This document shows positions 49,785 through 61,944 of a DNA stretch of 64,000 nucleotides, one piece after another. A program made the position numbers and the translations under genes. Within the stretch, counting starts at the first letter, position 1; each line of letters starts with the position of its first letter. The stretch comes from Nemophila menziesii (taxonomy: Eukaryota > Streptophyta > Magnoliopsida > Boraginales > Hydrophyllaceae), in contig JARWIR010000017.1 in NCBI GenBank assembly GCA_029959085.1, forward strand, positions 25,544,144 to 25,608,143. The letters are read 5' to 3'. The notes beneath the pieces are model-generated. The model was not told where the DNA came from. It saw only the letters and a program-made list of their open reading frames with translations, and ran no database searches.

Positions 49785-50508
49785 CTCCTTAAACTCTCTA
49801 ATTGTTTTTTTATGCCTTCAATAATCTTATTTATAAAAAAATGCCTAATGAAATAATTATTTATAGAAAACATCCCCTTTATATTTTCTATACTTTTATT
49901 AATTCCATCACATGCGCGCGTCCGTGAAATTTTTTTAAAATCGTCATAACTAATTCAAAAAAAATCAGAAAATTAAAAAAAAAAATTTTGAATAAATCTA
50001 ATTAATATTTACGTCTATGAATTTTTTTGATTTTTTTCGAATTTTTTTAATTTTTTTTTCGCAGACACGGAATTCCATGTTTTAAACATGGAATTCCATG
50101 TTTTAAACCGTGAAATAAACATGGAATTCCATGTTTTAAACATGAAATTCCATGTTTCAAACATGAAATACCATGTTTCAAACATGGAATTTCGTGTCTG
50201 CGAAAAAAAAATTAAAAAAATCAAAAAAAATCAAAAAAAATAAAAAAATTCAGAAAATTCTGAAAAAAATCATAGACGTAAATATTAATTTGATTTATCC
50301 AAATATAATTTTTTTTGATTTTTTTGATTTTTTTTGAATTAGTTATGACGATTTTAAAAAAATTTCACGGACGCGGGCGCGTGTTTATTAGTTTTTTTCT
50401 TATTTTTTAATTGTTAATTATAAGGGGGCTGTTTTCAATAAATATTTTTTTCTAGGCACCTTTTTCTAAATAAGTTTTTTAATAGGCATCAATCAACAAT
50501 TGGCTCTT
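49785..50508. mobile_element. Foldback element with a palindromic core
   Basis: The 724-bp segment is almost wholly an inverted repeat. Left-arm phrases are ttaaactctctaattgtttt, atgcctaatgaa, gaaaacatcccctt, gcgcgcgtccgtgaaat and cgtcataactaattc. They return in reverse order and complement on the right (gaattagttatgacg, atttcacggacgcg, aagggggctgttttc, ttaataggcat, caattggctctttaa). The middle (50067-50196) is a chain of palindromes. No protein is encoded. A transcript through it would form a very long hairpin. It ends about 120 bases before the likely LSM6 transcript start. Confidence 0.75.
50067..50196. repeat. Core of about six 18-bp palindromic units
   Basis: Units of the type aacatggaattccatgtt are joined end to end with short aa or tttc links. 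Two are perfect palindromes and the others have one or two changes. The chain is framed by gcagacacg and its reverse complement cgtgtctgc. Confidence 0.85.
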
Positions 50509-50629
50509 TAATAAAATACTCTTTCGACGAAAGAAAAAATATAAACCACAATTACTTAAACAATCCTAAATCGTTCCTCCGTCCAAACATACCCTAGATT
50601 TGGCCAACAAAGTATACTCAAGTCTTTTC

Positions 50630-51220
50630 TCTCGCCTCTCTCTCTCTCTCTCTTCTTACGGGTTTGAAGGGTTTTGCATCCTCTTTTTTGGTTACAGCGC
50701 ACTTTACAGTCAATCAGCTCGGTAATTTCACGCTTCTCTCCCCTCTGTATTCTAGCTTCAATTCAGCATATTTACACATAAATTGTCGATTATATGTACC
50801 TATTGATATTATTTGTATGTTTATTCGTCGAATTTAATTAATATACTGTACTGAGATTATGTTTTCCTTATTTTAATCAATTTTATGGACGGAATCGTTG
50901 TTTAGTGAAGTAACTAATCTGTTTATTATCTCAATTTGATATATTGTAATATAATAATTATTAGAAATTATAATTTGAAAGTATATATTAATAACAAAAA
51001 TAAAGAAGTTTGAAATTTACTGATGAGTATAAGAAGTAAAGTTAGTACATTCGCGTAGTTTCCTGTAGTTAGGTAAAGACCCATTTCAAAATTGTTAGCT
51101 AAAACCCCCCATCTTATAGGGTTAATTGCACTACTGGTCCTTTGCATAATTGCTATTATTCGGAATAACACTATTCGGAATAACACGGATATATTTTCTA
51201 ATTTTTGAAATAGATCAAAG
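50630..51220 (+). promoter_or_regulatory. Probable LSM6 leader with a 5' UTR intron
   Basis: A pyrimidine patch (ctctctctctctctctctct, about 50633-50653) marks a likely core promoter. An intron is predicted from GT at 50722 (ctcg|gtaatt) to AG at 51213 (gaaatag|atcaaag), 8 bases before the ATG. Within it, the phrase ctattcggaataaca is tandemly duplicated (about 51156-51185). Confidence 0.5.
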
Positions 51221-51678
51221 ATGAGTGGAAGTATTGAGAAAGGTTCAACAGCCACAAAAACTCCAGCTGATTTTCTCAAGTCTATCCGTGGGCGACCCGT
51301 TGTAGTCAAATTGAACTCTGGAGTTGATTATAGAGGTTAGTTTCTTTTATTTTATTTTATTGATTAAATTATTTTATTTCTTTAGCCTAATTTGATGTTA
51401 AACTTTTCTGTCTTATTTCTGCTTATGCAGGTATTCTAGCATGTCTTGATGGGTACATGAATATCGCAATGGAGCAAACAGAAGAATATGTGAACGGACA
51501 ATTGAAGAACAAATATGGGGATGCTTTTATTCGAGGAAACAATGGTAATTATATATATGATTAAAAAATGATTTTTTTAATGGTTATTTAGATGAAAAAT
51601 ATATAATGTTTGGGTTCATCTTTTGTTGCAGTGCTTTACATCAGCACCACGAAAAGGACTCTTGGAGAAGGGGCTTAA
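51221..51678 (+). CDS. LSM6: Sm-like protein LSM6
   Basis: The exons are 51221-51335, 51431-51544 and 51632-51678, all with GT-AG introns. The product is 91 residues, exactly the usual length. The Sm1 motif (FLKSIRGRPVVVKLNSGVDYRGIL, then DGYMN) spans exons 1 and 2. The Sm2 motif (IRGNNVLYIS) crosses the second intron. LSM6 is part of the LSM2-8 ring on U6 snRNA in the nucleus and the LSM1-7 ring in cytoplasmic mRNA decapping. The start is the first ATG and is followed by MSGSIEKG, a usual N-terminus. A foldback element lies upstream. Confidence 0.95.
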
Positions 51679-51699
51679 TGTTTGCATTATTATCGACTT

Positions 51700-52955
51700 A
51701 TTAAGTTATATTTTGGATTTCTCTTTTTCAATGAATATTATATATGACCTGATAATAGTCAATTTTCTTTCCTTGAATGTGTGATGAATTGATTTGAGAG
51801 ATTTTTGAATGTAGGTCTATATGTATGTATTCCTCCTAAATTTAATAGTAGCTGCAAATCGAGATATCCATTTATGCAATATTAACATTTATGCAGTGAT
51901 TGATGTGTTATTATTACTCTCTGAAATATTTGGCCAAGGCTCTGGTTTGAAATCTATTTGTCCACGTGTTCAGATTCACCCACATTATAATATATTAGAG
52001 CATCACTCATGCACTCCATTTGTAATTTCACATCAAGTTGAATCAGAAAACAAACTTCTTTTGGAGTATTATTTTTTTTTTGTAAATTGCTAAGAATGGC
52101 ACAACACAAGATCAAGTAAAGTTGTCAGGAATCTAACTACTGAATTAATTTGTAATCATTTGACGAACAAACTATGTATGAACAAGTTTACTTCTCACTT
52201 CACTCCACTGAACAGAAAACTAATAAACAGTTACAAATTGTACAATATCAATTGATAGCAATATAATATTAGCTATTTGTTTAACTGAATGGACTTTGCC
52301 CAAGTAGAATAATCATGAATTTGAAATTTGTATGAAAAATCAACAATAATAATATAACGTAAATTAGAACAGAAAACATCATTCATAAAAAAAACTCATC
52401 AGTACTATCATTCATTAGTCCCTTTGATTCACTGCGATTACGAAATACCAAGTCTAAAAAGAGTTCAAAACTAATACATTATAATCTAAAACTATGTGAT
52501 TATAAGATACCAAGTTCATTAAAGGCTAAATTTTTGCAAAAATATATCTGAACTTTTGGTTAATCTACGAGTTCAATTCTATTTTGCTGCATAATATCCC
52601 AAAACATCTATCTTGCTCATTAATTATGATAACATAGAAATGCCAATAAAAGAAACCTGAAATGGAAAACAACATGCAATAAATCCAGATTGATTAATCT
52701 AAAGAAACACAATCAAAATGTCAAAACTTTATTTTTCAATTTTAAAAGAGCAACAATTACCAATAGATTTGTTGTTGAATTGTCATACATCACTTGAGAA
52801 TTGTTGACGTAATATATATCACCCAATTCAAGTCTAGTAACAACACCATGAAATCCATGAGATAACTTAACAACCTTTTTTTTTGCCTCGTCGTCAATAT
52901 AAGATTTAAAAAGTTAATGTCATGTATAATAAGTTATTAACAAATATAAAGTTGC
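51700..52955. other. Intergenic DNA, nothing recognised
   Basis: It includes the 3' UTR of LSM6 and A/T-rich sequence with no supported frame. Confidence 0.55.
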
Positions 52956-52959
52956 ATAA

Positions 52960-54936
52960 TTCAATATATACATACTAAAACTATTATTTCGTATGTGGTA
53001 TCCTTCATGCTTAGAACTTTTTTCTTCATTTCCCAGTGATTTTTTCTTCATTAGATTTTCTTTTAGATCTTACATCGAGAGGGTCAAGAACAAGAGGTTC
53101 ATCGTTAATATTAATATCTCGAATATCGTTATTAGTCGACTTTTGCGCGTCTTTAGCGGATTCAACATTCATATTTATCACACTAAGAAAATCAGAGGCT
53201 TTTGTAGCTCCATATTTTAATACATTGTATACAATTAACCCTGCATTGTGATTTGGTCTGCATCATAAGATCATGAGTCATCCTCATAGCAGTATTTGAA
53301 TAAACGATTTTAGATTATTTCCCTTTTTCTTTTGATATCTCATGAGTCTCAATCTCATCAAACCTATTCCTTGCATGTTCACTCCATCTCTTCAAATCCC
53401 ATTCTTTTGGAATCTCATGTATATTGTTTACAACAAACGCTTTTAAAGCATGAGAGCATAACATCCCCAATGTTTTAATTTTTTAACAATTACATAGTAT
53501 TTCTTTTCTTTCTAAATCTAACTCGACAATTCTAATCTTATTGATATCCCTCCCATGCATACTCACTTCAAACTTGCTAATGGAGTCATCAAATGAAATT
53601 TCTCGAAATAAAGTACCCTGACACCATCTAAACATTCTGCCTCAAATATTTTATACATTTTGTGAGTGTAAAAACTTGTCGCCTGCCTTAATATTGGGTT
53701 GTACCTGATGATGCATGATTACATGCCTTGATGACAACGAAAAATTACTTTTCTCTCGCCATTTCAAAATCATTTTTTCAAAGGCAAAAACAAATTCAAT
53801 CAATCGAGTACATTAATTGTCGAGATTATTCAGAACATTGTTGGTACTTTCGTTTTTGGATGTTAATTTGATTTCAGCATGGAATACATTAATATTAAAG
53901 GCAGTTGACCATTTCTGCCGAATAGTAAGTTTTAGAGCCATATGTCATCCCTAGCAGCATACTTCTTCAACATTCTTGACCAAGTTTCCTCAACTCATTC
54001 TTAGACTCACAATCAGATATACATTTATAGAATAAATTATTGAAACCTTTATCGGATTTGAAACTTCCCAAATGTGAAGGAGGATTTTTTGAGATATGCC
54101 ATTGACACAAACGATGACTTGTCTTGATCGCTAAAAAGAGTTGCAGGAGGCTTGTTTCCCTTTGGTTCCAAGAATATCGAGAACAACCACTGAAAAGTTT
54201 CTTTCTTTTGATTAGACAAAAGACCTCACCCAACCATAATATTTTTTGAATGATGATTAACACCGAAAAATGGTGCACAAAAAAGGCCGTATTTATTAGT
54301 TGTAAATGTAGTATCAAAAGAAACAACATCACCAAAATAGTCACAATCAATTCTTGATCGACCATCTTGTCAAAATATATTAGTAATTCTTCCATTATGA
54401 TCAAGTTCAACACAATCCTTTTATGGGTTCAAAATACTTCTAGAACATTTCAATAATTGTTGCTCATGAGGTTGTGCCATTTCATGATTATGATCTTTAA
54501 CAACTTTTGTAACCTTCCACCGACCAAATTCGAGAACGAAAAAAGAAAGCATCGCTTTGCATCCTGTTCTAATTAACAACCTATTATAAGAAATTTCAGT
54601 ACCAGTACTGACTTTTTCATCCTTTACACCTTCTTTAGAGCAATAAAATATTTTTACTTTAACAATTTTTGTTCAGTACTAGTAAGTATTTTTTCCTTTT
54701 CTAACGTTGAATCCTAATGCATGTGCATATACATAATACAATTTATATGCTTCTTCTTCGTTACTTACTTCTTGCTGTAACAGTTTTTTCTCCAACACTT
54801 CAATAAATGTGATCGATGACCCGTTTTTATTCATCTCTTCTCTAAATATTGTAAGCGCATTTACATTGTTATCGTCATCAAGAATGATTACATCCAAAAT
54901 ATTTTCATGTTCTTTTGTTCCACTTTCTATTTCCAT
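52960..54936 (-). pseudogene. FAR1-RELATED SEQUENCE (FRS) pseudogene
   Basis: FRS proteins are transcription factors descended from Mutator-type transposases. The minus-strand N-terminus (54936-54679) contains the start of the FAR1 DNA-binding domain (EEAYKLYYVYAHALGFNVRKG). The MULE transposase region follows (about 54413-54060), with DGRSR, FGDVVSFDTTF, TNKYGLFCAPFFGVNHH and ETFQWLF. The SWIM zinc-finger region is near 53500-53440 (LCSHALKAFVVNNIHEIPKEWDLKRW). A Trp codon before QDGRSR is TGA at 54370-54372, and further stops and shifts occur between about 54060 and 53560. The gene is therefore broken, although the order of domains is kept. Confidence 0.8.
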
Positions 54937-54959
54937 TTTGGAAGAATCCTGAATTCTTT

Positions 54960-55445
54960 AATTTACACGATGAATTGAAATAATTAAAACATATATTAAT
55001 AATCAAACATAATTAAAGATTCAACACACACACATATCTTACAATTATATAGAGATTTTACAATCAATTTTTATTATAGTAATTAAAGTACGTACTCTAT
55101 TGGTATAAACTTAGAGAATAGCAATAACATTGCAATCATAAAAACCCAGTTCATTTTTTTTGCTAAGAAAAGATGATTCTACATACAAATAATTTTGAAT
55201 TGATTAATAAACTCAACACAAAATTAATAAAAAGAAAGTACAGCTACTAGAATGTAATAAACTTACCAGTTGAATTCTTCAAAATTAAAGCATGACTAAA
55301 CTGTGAAGCATTGATGATATTTTTTCAGTAGAATAACAAAGAAAGAAAGATAGAGAACAGTAATGTGTGCAGGAAGAATACGAACGATCACTCTGTAACT
55401 TCCTTTCTCTTCTTTACTACTGTTGACAAATGATAAAAGCGAGTA
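54960..55445. other. Upstream region of the FRS pseudogene
   Basis: This is A/T-rich sequence without a frame of note. A splice-like leader may be present. It ends abruptly at the LINE fragment near 55447. Confidence 0.45.
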
Positions 55446-55446
55446 G

Positions 55447-56862
55447 GAAAAAAAATTGAAGTGTGTTAGCCTCCTCGATGATACTAATGAATGGGTTGAG
55501 GGAGAGGAGGATTTGAAAGTGCTTGTTCGTGATTATTTTGAAAAGTTGTATAAAGCACCTGGGGATCACATTGGGGTTTTCGCTCTTCCTCGGGTGGGTT
55601 TATCGGGGCGGAAGCGGCCAAAACACTTAATACACCTTTTTTTGTGGAGGAGATTAATGATGCGGTGTTTCAGTCTAGTCTGTTGAAGGCTCCTGGGCTG
55701 GATGGAATGTCGGCTACATTTTATCAGAAGTGTTGGAGAACAATGGGACCGATAATTTCTATGGTTCGAGAAGCAATAGATAGTGGGTGCTTGCCACTGC
55801 CAGCATCGCTAAGTGGAATACTTATTCACCTCATTCCAAAGGTTACTAATCCGAATTGGGTAAGTTTACTCTGACCAACCAGACTTATAAATTCTACTTG
55901 CAAATTTATTATGAAAGTTATGGTCAATAGACTTAGGCATTTACTTGCTGATATTATTGGTCCTTGTCAAAGTAGTTTCTTGCAGGATGGTCAACTGATA
56001 ATATTGTTCTGGTTCATGAGGTTGATCATAAAATGCATCAACTAAAAGGGAATAATGGAATCTTGGCGGGTTAAGATTGACCTAGCCATGGCGTATGGAA
56101 AAATCCGGTGGAAATTTATTGAGGATACTATTACTAATTTTGGCCTCCCAAGGGATGGGTGTCTCTCATCATGTCGAGTATGGAGGATAATTATGAGAGT
56201 GATTTGGAATGGTAACCCGTTTCCGGCTTTCAAGCTCTACAGAAGAATCCGCCAAGGGGACCCGCTCTCCCCTTATATTTTTATTATGTGTATGGATAGA
56301 TTGTCCTTTCTTATACATAAATTATGTGATAATGGGAATCGGAAGCCAATTAGTATGGGGAGACAAGGGCCGAAACTTTCTCATATCTTTTTTGCTGACG
56401 ATTTTATTTTATTTGGAGAAGCCTCTATTTTATAGGTTAACATGATTCAAGAGACACTGATATGTTTTGCAAAGAAGTCGGTCAAACCATAAGTTCGGAG
56501 AAGTCACTTATTTATTTTTCGAGAAACGTATCGGAAGAGATGCAACATGATTTGGCAACAAAAAGCGGTTTTCGTCTTAGTGAATCTTTCGGCACTTATT
56601 TGGGTGCGCCTATCCAATCGGGACACTTACCTAAGGGATTTTATAAGAAAATAATGGAAAGAATGCGAGGAAAATTAGCGGCATGGAAGGCAAAGACTCT
56701 TTCCCTCGCTGGTCGAGTCACGCTTGCTCAATCGGTGCTTTGCGCAATACCAACGTACCAAATTCAAGTGATAAAACTATATATTTATGTATGTAATGAG
56801 ATAGATCGATTGTGAGAGATTTTATATAGGGGTCCTCACATGATAAAAGAAAAATTCACTAG
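55447..56862 (+). mobile_element. LINE fragment, reverse transcriptase part
   Basis: Plus-strand frames cover the region before and through the reverse transcriptase: DGMSATFYQKCW (about 55700), HLIPKVTNP, KIDLAMAYGKIRW, RRIRQGDPLSPYIF (about 56250), HIFFADDFILFGEA (about 56380), then SEKSLIYFSRNV, LGAPIQSG and AGRVTLAQSVL. FADD is intact but the frame is broken by several shifts and stops. It is truncated at both ends. The right end stops inside the sequence that follows YVCNEID, at the junction with Copia debris. Confidence 0.85.
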
Positions 56863-56870
56863 GTATCGTG

Positions 56871-56897
56871 TGATGTCTCCCCATTTGTGATGATTTA
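56871..56897 (+). mobile_element. Short fragment matching the start of LTR-B
   Basis: The text tgatgtctccccatttgtga, followed by tgattt, closely matches the first bases of the LTR at 20114 (tgatgtctcctcatttgtga). It sits at the break between the LINE fragment and the Copia fragment. Confidence 0.5.
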
Positions 56898-56904
56898 ATA
56901 TCTA

Positions 56905-57577
56905 AAATTGGGAAGTTTACCTTACTCAATTGTTTTGGGTTCACTTATGTATGCTATGATAAACACTAGACGCGATTTGTCATTCTTTATCTTTTTGCTT
57001 AGTAGCTTCATGTCAAATCCAGGTTATGATCACTGGTTAAAAATGAAACATGTTTTGGCTTATGTGGATTCTACTCTGAATGTGGGGTTGATATATGGTA
57101 ATCATAATTGTCCTTTTGAGCTAGTTGGATATGTAAATTCTGCTTTGCAGGTTGTAGGGAGTCTAGAAAGTCCACTACAACTTATTACTTCACTTTGGGA
57201 AAAATTGCATTTCTTGGAAATCTCAACTTCAACCATTGGTAGCTCTTTCTACCATATAATCTGAGTATGTGGCTATCACCGATTGTGTTAAAGAAGCAAT
57301 TTGGTTAGAAAATTTCCTTAAGGAGGTTAAGTTGGTAAAAGGTATTATTGTTGTGTTTTTTGATAGCCAAAGTGCTATTCACTTGAGAAAAAATCCGGTG
57401 TTTCATGAAAAGACTAAGCATATTGATTTAAAATATCATTTTATTAGAGATATCATGTCTAATATTGAAGTGAATTTTGAGAAAATTTCAACTGAACTGA
57501 ATCCTTATGATGTGGGCACTAAACTGGTTTCTAACTCCACATTCAAACTTTGTTTGGATTTGCTGTGTGCTGTTTAA
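56905..57577 (+). mobile_element. Copia polyprotein fragment: reverse transcriptase end and RNase H
   Basis: The first frame (56908-57264) reads PYSIVLGSLMYAM.NTRRD.., the end of a Copia reverse transcriptase. It continues with FMSNPGYDHWLKMKHVL into the early RNase H (ELVGYVNSA). After a frame change, the segment 57269-57577 has YVAITDCVKEAIWL-like text, FFDSQSAIHL, HEKTKHIDLKYHFIRD and the C-terminus. At least one frameshift lies between about 57130 and 57270. No gag, protease or integrase is present. Confidence 0.85.
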
Positions 57578-57695
57578 TTTCTTTGTGCAGGTAATTTGGG
57601 AAATGATGATGGTGAATATGTGCCTCTACTATAGCCACGTAGGATATGATGTTCTTGTAACTGATCCTAGTACTACACACTTCAAGGTGGAGATG

Positions 57696-58310
57696 TTGTT
57701 ATATGTGAAGTGTGATAATATTTGACTTGGCTGATTTGGCATAATGACTTGGTCAATTGTTTTTCTTATATCCGGGTTTGACCACTTGACTTATACGCGT
57801 GGACTTTCGACGACATCATTTTTTTGAATAATATGACAAAGCTTATAAGTCGTTGATCGTGATTAAGATGGACAGCTATGATTCATGACCTACTTGTGCC
57901 ATATAAAAGAGAAAGCTCTTCACAGCCCCATTCATTCTTTTTGTTCACTCTCTTTAGAAAAAGGTGTTCATTAAAACTTGAAATCACTTGTAATACTTAG
58001 CTAAATCTTTGTTTTACTCGAATCACTTTGATTCGAGGTTAAATATTCAACGTAGTTGATTATTAGGGGTTAGATTAGCGGTTTCTATTTTAGGGTTTTG
58101 GTGAATACTTTGAATCTTGTAAGACTAACAAGTGTAATCGGTGATAACGGTGGTTATAGTGGAACGACGCTCTCATATCGGAGCCCAAGACGGATGTAGA
58201 CAATTTTTTTGTCGAACCACGATATATCCTGTGTTCTTTAATTTATGTTATTTTATTCTTTCGGAAAATCTATTTGAAACTCAATTTGAAACTTAAACGT
58301 TATTACAACA
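57696..58310 (+). mobile_element. Copia 3' LTR
   Basis: The tract aaggtggagat, a typical Copia polypurine site, ends just before a segment starting TGTTATATGTGAAG. The segment ends near ATTACAACA (58310), about 615 bp. A TATA-like box (tataaaagag, about 57903) and 'gtcgaaccacgatat' in U5 fit a Copia LTR. The right end is estimated. Confidence 0.65.
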
Positions 58311-58439
58311 CTCTTATTTTATTACAATGGAGATCCTACGAATCGTGTTACAAGAACAAACGTAATCTACACTATTTCATCATTAATCACGTCTGGGTTG
58401 TAGATCACTCGTGGCATCTTACATCCCATTCGATCGCGT

Positions 58440-61400
58440 GTGAGGAGGCTCCAAATTCCACCCGGAGGGTCACCAAGAAGCACATACCCATCCCCACTTT
58501 TCCATCCCGCTTTCTCCAGCCAATCCGCAGAAGAATTGCCTCCCTAATAATGCCTTTCAAAGAAACCCTTGTTCTTAGTAAGTATTGAGCGTATTAGGCA
58601 GAGCCACTGTGCCCCTTACCCCATACCGGTCTTTGAATTCTGGACTAAACTAATGACCTCCCATGAATCAACTTCAATATCCAAGTCAACTATACCCAAC
58701 CTTTCTCCCATCATTAGACCCTCATAAAGTGCAACTAGTTCAACTATAACCGGTATATCCTGATGGATCTTCATGGCAAAACCACTAACCCAATCACCAT
58801 TTCCATCTCGAATGATTCCACCTCCTCCCACATTTTTCAAACCATTACAACTACCATCAGTACTAAGTTTGAACCCCCTAGAAGGGTTTTTCCAACCCAT
58901 AAGTGTTACCATAGTCTTCTTGGATGTAGTCTTGTCCGGTAGTTGCCCCCATGCGTTAGTAAATAATGAAGTTATGTGTTTCGCCTTCCTTATGATCGCT
59001 ATCTCATTGGGAAAATCTTCACCCTTAAATACTACTTGATTTCTCTGTTTCCATATTGTATCAATGAGCGCCCCAAAAAACACGCTCCAATTAGTGCCGG
59101 AAAAAAGCTTATTATTGGATAGATTCTTGAACCACCACAATGATTATCTGAAGCCGATAGTACCTTTAGTCGGCTGCACATTGCTGGACCCCAACCTCCG
59201 AACTTGCTCAAGCTCTAATTTGTGATCCCGATCCATTGCTGCAGCTAACCCGTGGAGTAGACTGCTGTTAGACCTGACCTGAGGCGAATCAGTGCTGGAT
59301 TCGCTGTATTGAAGAAGGGAAGGATCCGCTGAACAGTCACTACACAGGGACTGATGTTGCAAATTCCAAAAGTTGGGTTGTTGCACCGATACACCTAAGC
59401 TCCTGTCCTTACCCACCTGCTGAAACCCACACTCGATACTAATCCTTCTTTCTGCAGACCGTTACCCTCCATCAGAAGCTATGCTCCCTAACTTCCCATC
59501 CAAGCACCCATGTCTAACTACTTCCGTTCGGAGCAGCTCCCAAATACCACAAACCCTTACACAATCACGAAATATATGCATTGCACTTAACTCGGCACTA
59601 TCACATAGCGCACACATCCCAAATACATCTACTCCACATTTAGACAAATTTCCTCTTGTAGCTAGCCTCTCCCGAATCACTCGCCACACAAACACTCGAA
59701 TCTTTTGAAGACATTTCAAACCCCAGATCCTCTTTCAAAAACCCTCCATGTTAGGATCAGCAGGGACATCAATCTCCCCTACCGAACTTACCGAGAATTC
59801 CCCATGAACTTCATGTAGCCATGGCAATATGTCTCTATCCGCTCCTTCCTCTTCTAGCCCAGAACCCACAATTTCTAATAATTTGGAAGGCGAAAGGAAC
59901 CTTTAAAACCTCTCCCAATCCCATGATCCGTCATCCCTAACGTAATTACTTACTCTCTTAGCCAACTCACTTGCCTCAAACACTTCAATTACATGGTCAG
60001 TAAGAGGTGAATTCCCCAACCAACAATCACACCAAAGCGCCATATTTCCCGTTATGTACTAAACATCGGGATCCTCGTCTAAGTACGATAAACCTTTCAC
60101 GATGGCTCAACACATTCGAGAATCATTCTGCTTACTCAAAGACTGCATAGGCGGCCCCTTGAAATATTTTTCTCTCATTATAATAGTCCACAAAGTAGTC
60201 TTGTTATGAATTAACTTCCACCCAAGCTTACCCAAAATGGAACTATTCATATCTTCCGCTAACCGAAATCCCGAACCACCCCTCTCATTTGGCTTGCATA
60301 TATCATTCCAAGTGACCCAGTTGATACTCTTGTGATCCTCCGAGGAACCCCAAATGAACTCTCTTCGAATTTTATCAATCTCGTAACATACGTAAACCGG
60401 TAACTTCTCGACTTGCATGATGTACATCGGTGCTGCACTAAGTATTGACTTGGGCTAAAGTAATGCGGCCTGCTAAGGACAGTGTATTACCCTTCCACTT
60501 CTCCAATTTTCCACGTAGATCATTCACTAATTCTCCAAAGAACCCCTTCGGTCTACGCCCCGAAATGATACGAATACCAAGGTATTTCCTAATCCCCTCG
60601 CTCCTCGATATCCACTCTACAAGGTTATATTATTATCCATCTCTTCCTCCACATTCCTCAAAAAATAAATAATTGAAATTTCCTTACTGGTCGTCTGGCC
60701 CGCATCGTGACAGAAGGTATCCAAAGAATCCTGTAATAACACAAAATTATCAATAGAAGCTTCCGCAAATAGGATTACATCATCCACAAAAAATATATGT
60801 GAGATAGGAGTCCCCCCTAGGCTAAGGCGAATAGGCTTCCATATTCCATCTTTAAGACGTCTCTGAATCCAAAGTGATAGCCTTTCCATATAAATGACAA
60901 ACAGATAGGGTGATATGGGATCCCCTTGTTGAATACCTCTCTTATGTTTGATCGGTTGTAGCGGTGAACCCCTCCAAAGGACACTTAGTTCATTATCCTC
61001 CATTCTTGAAATAACGACCGAAACCCACATAGGCGGCACCCCAAGAATTTCTGGTGTCTTCTTGATGAAACTCCACCTAATTTTATCATAGGCCTTAGCA
61101 AGGTCTACCTTGATCGCCATGTAACCCTTTCTCCCTTTCGAATGTCTCATAACAAAGTCAACTTCACTTACTAAAATTACATTTTCAATAGTAGAACGCT
61201 TAGGCCAAAAGCTACTTTGATAAGGACCAATGTGTTTCGCTAGTATAGATCGCATCTGATTCACCAACACCTTCATGACAATCTTGTAACACACGTCAAT
61301 TAAACTGATAGGTCTGAATTGGGAGATGAACTCAGGATTACCCAACTCCAGTATAAGATGAATGAGCGTGCCTAGAACCTCCTTAGGGAACCTCCCAACC

Positions 61401-61940
61401 ACCAACGCACACCAGATCATATCACAAACAGACGGGCCAACTGTATCCCAACACTTCTGATAGAAGTTCGCTGTCATCCCATCCAACCCAGAAGCTTTAT
61501 GGGGTGACATTTGAAACACAGTTAATCGCACCTCTTCATCAACCACCGCATTACCCAAAATCTCAATGTCTCCCTTCCCAAACCTACTCGGCTGGGGAAG
61601 CTAAAAAACCCCCGTTGAGACATCCTCAGAAGAGAACAACCCCTCAAAGAACCTTCGCACCCAACGCTTCTCCTCCTCGCGATCAACAATCTATTCCTGA
61701 CTATCATTTCTAATACATAATTAATCGATCCTATCCTTCTTAACTTGTGCGGCATAGGTGTAAAACCTCGTATTTCTCTCCCCTGGATTAATCCATTCAA
61801 TATGAGCTCTTTGGAACCAAAATACCTTTTCCTGCTCTAATAGACTCTTGAACTCCCCTTTCAGCCTCTTCTCTAGCCTGAGTATGTCTGGATTGTTTTC
61901 TGAGTACCCGCGAGTCTCGCTAGCGACCTCCATGCTTTTA
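58440..61940 (-). mobile_element. Fourth LINE, 5'-truncated and degenerate
   Basis: It is read on the minus strand. The pre-RT region is at 61933-61721 (FWFQRAHIEWINPGERNTRFY). The reverse transcriptase is at 61558-60617 (GLDGMTANFYQKCWD, FRPISLIDVCYK, KVDLAKAYDKIRW, RGIQQGDPISPYLF), followed by 60427-60107. The zinc-finger RVT is at 59719-59462 (CALCDSAELSAMHIFRDC). RNase H is at 59140 to about 58440 (LSTDGSCNG, ELVALYEGL, IEVDSWEV). The catalytic motif reads FFVDD rather than FADD. There are several shifts and stops, and no endonuclease, so the copy is 5'-truncated. Its left end faces the Copia LTR and its right end abuts the terpene synthase relic. Confidence 0.85.
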
Positions 61941-61944
61941 CTAG

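Noticed and set aside
50067..50196. CRISPR-like regular repeats
   Set aside because: The units are joined end to end without unique spacers, are palindromic, and are in a plant nuclear context.
50015..50224. Frame with repeated FETWNFMF-like peptide
   Set aside because: The peptide is the translation of the palindromic DNA units in the foldback core; DNA structure explains it fully.
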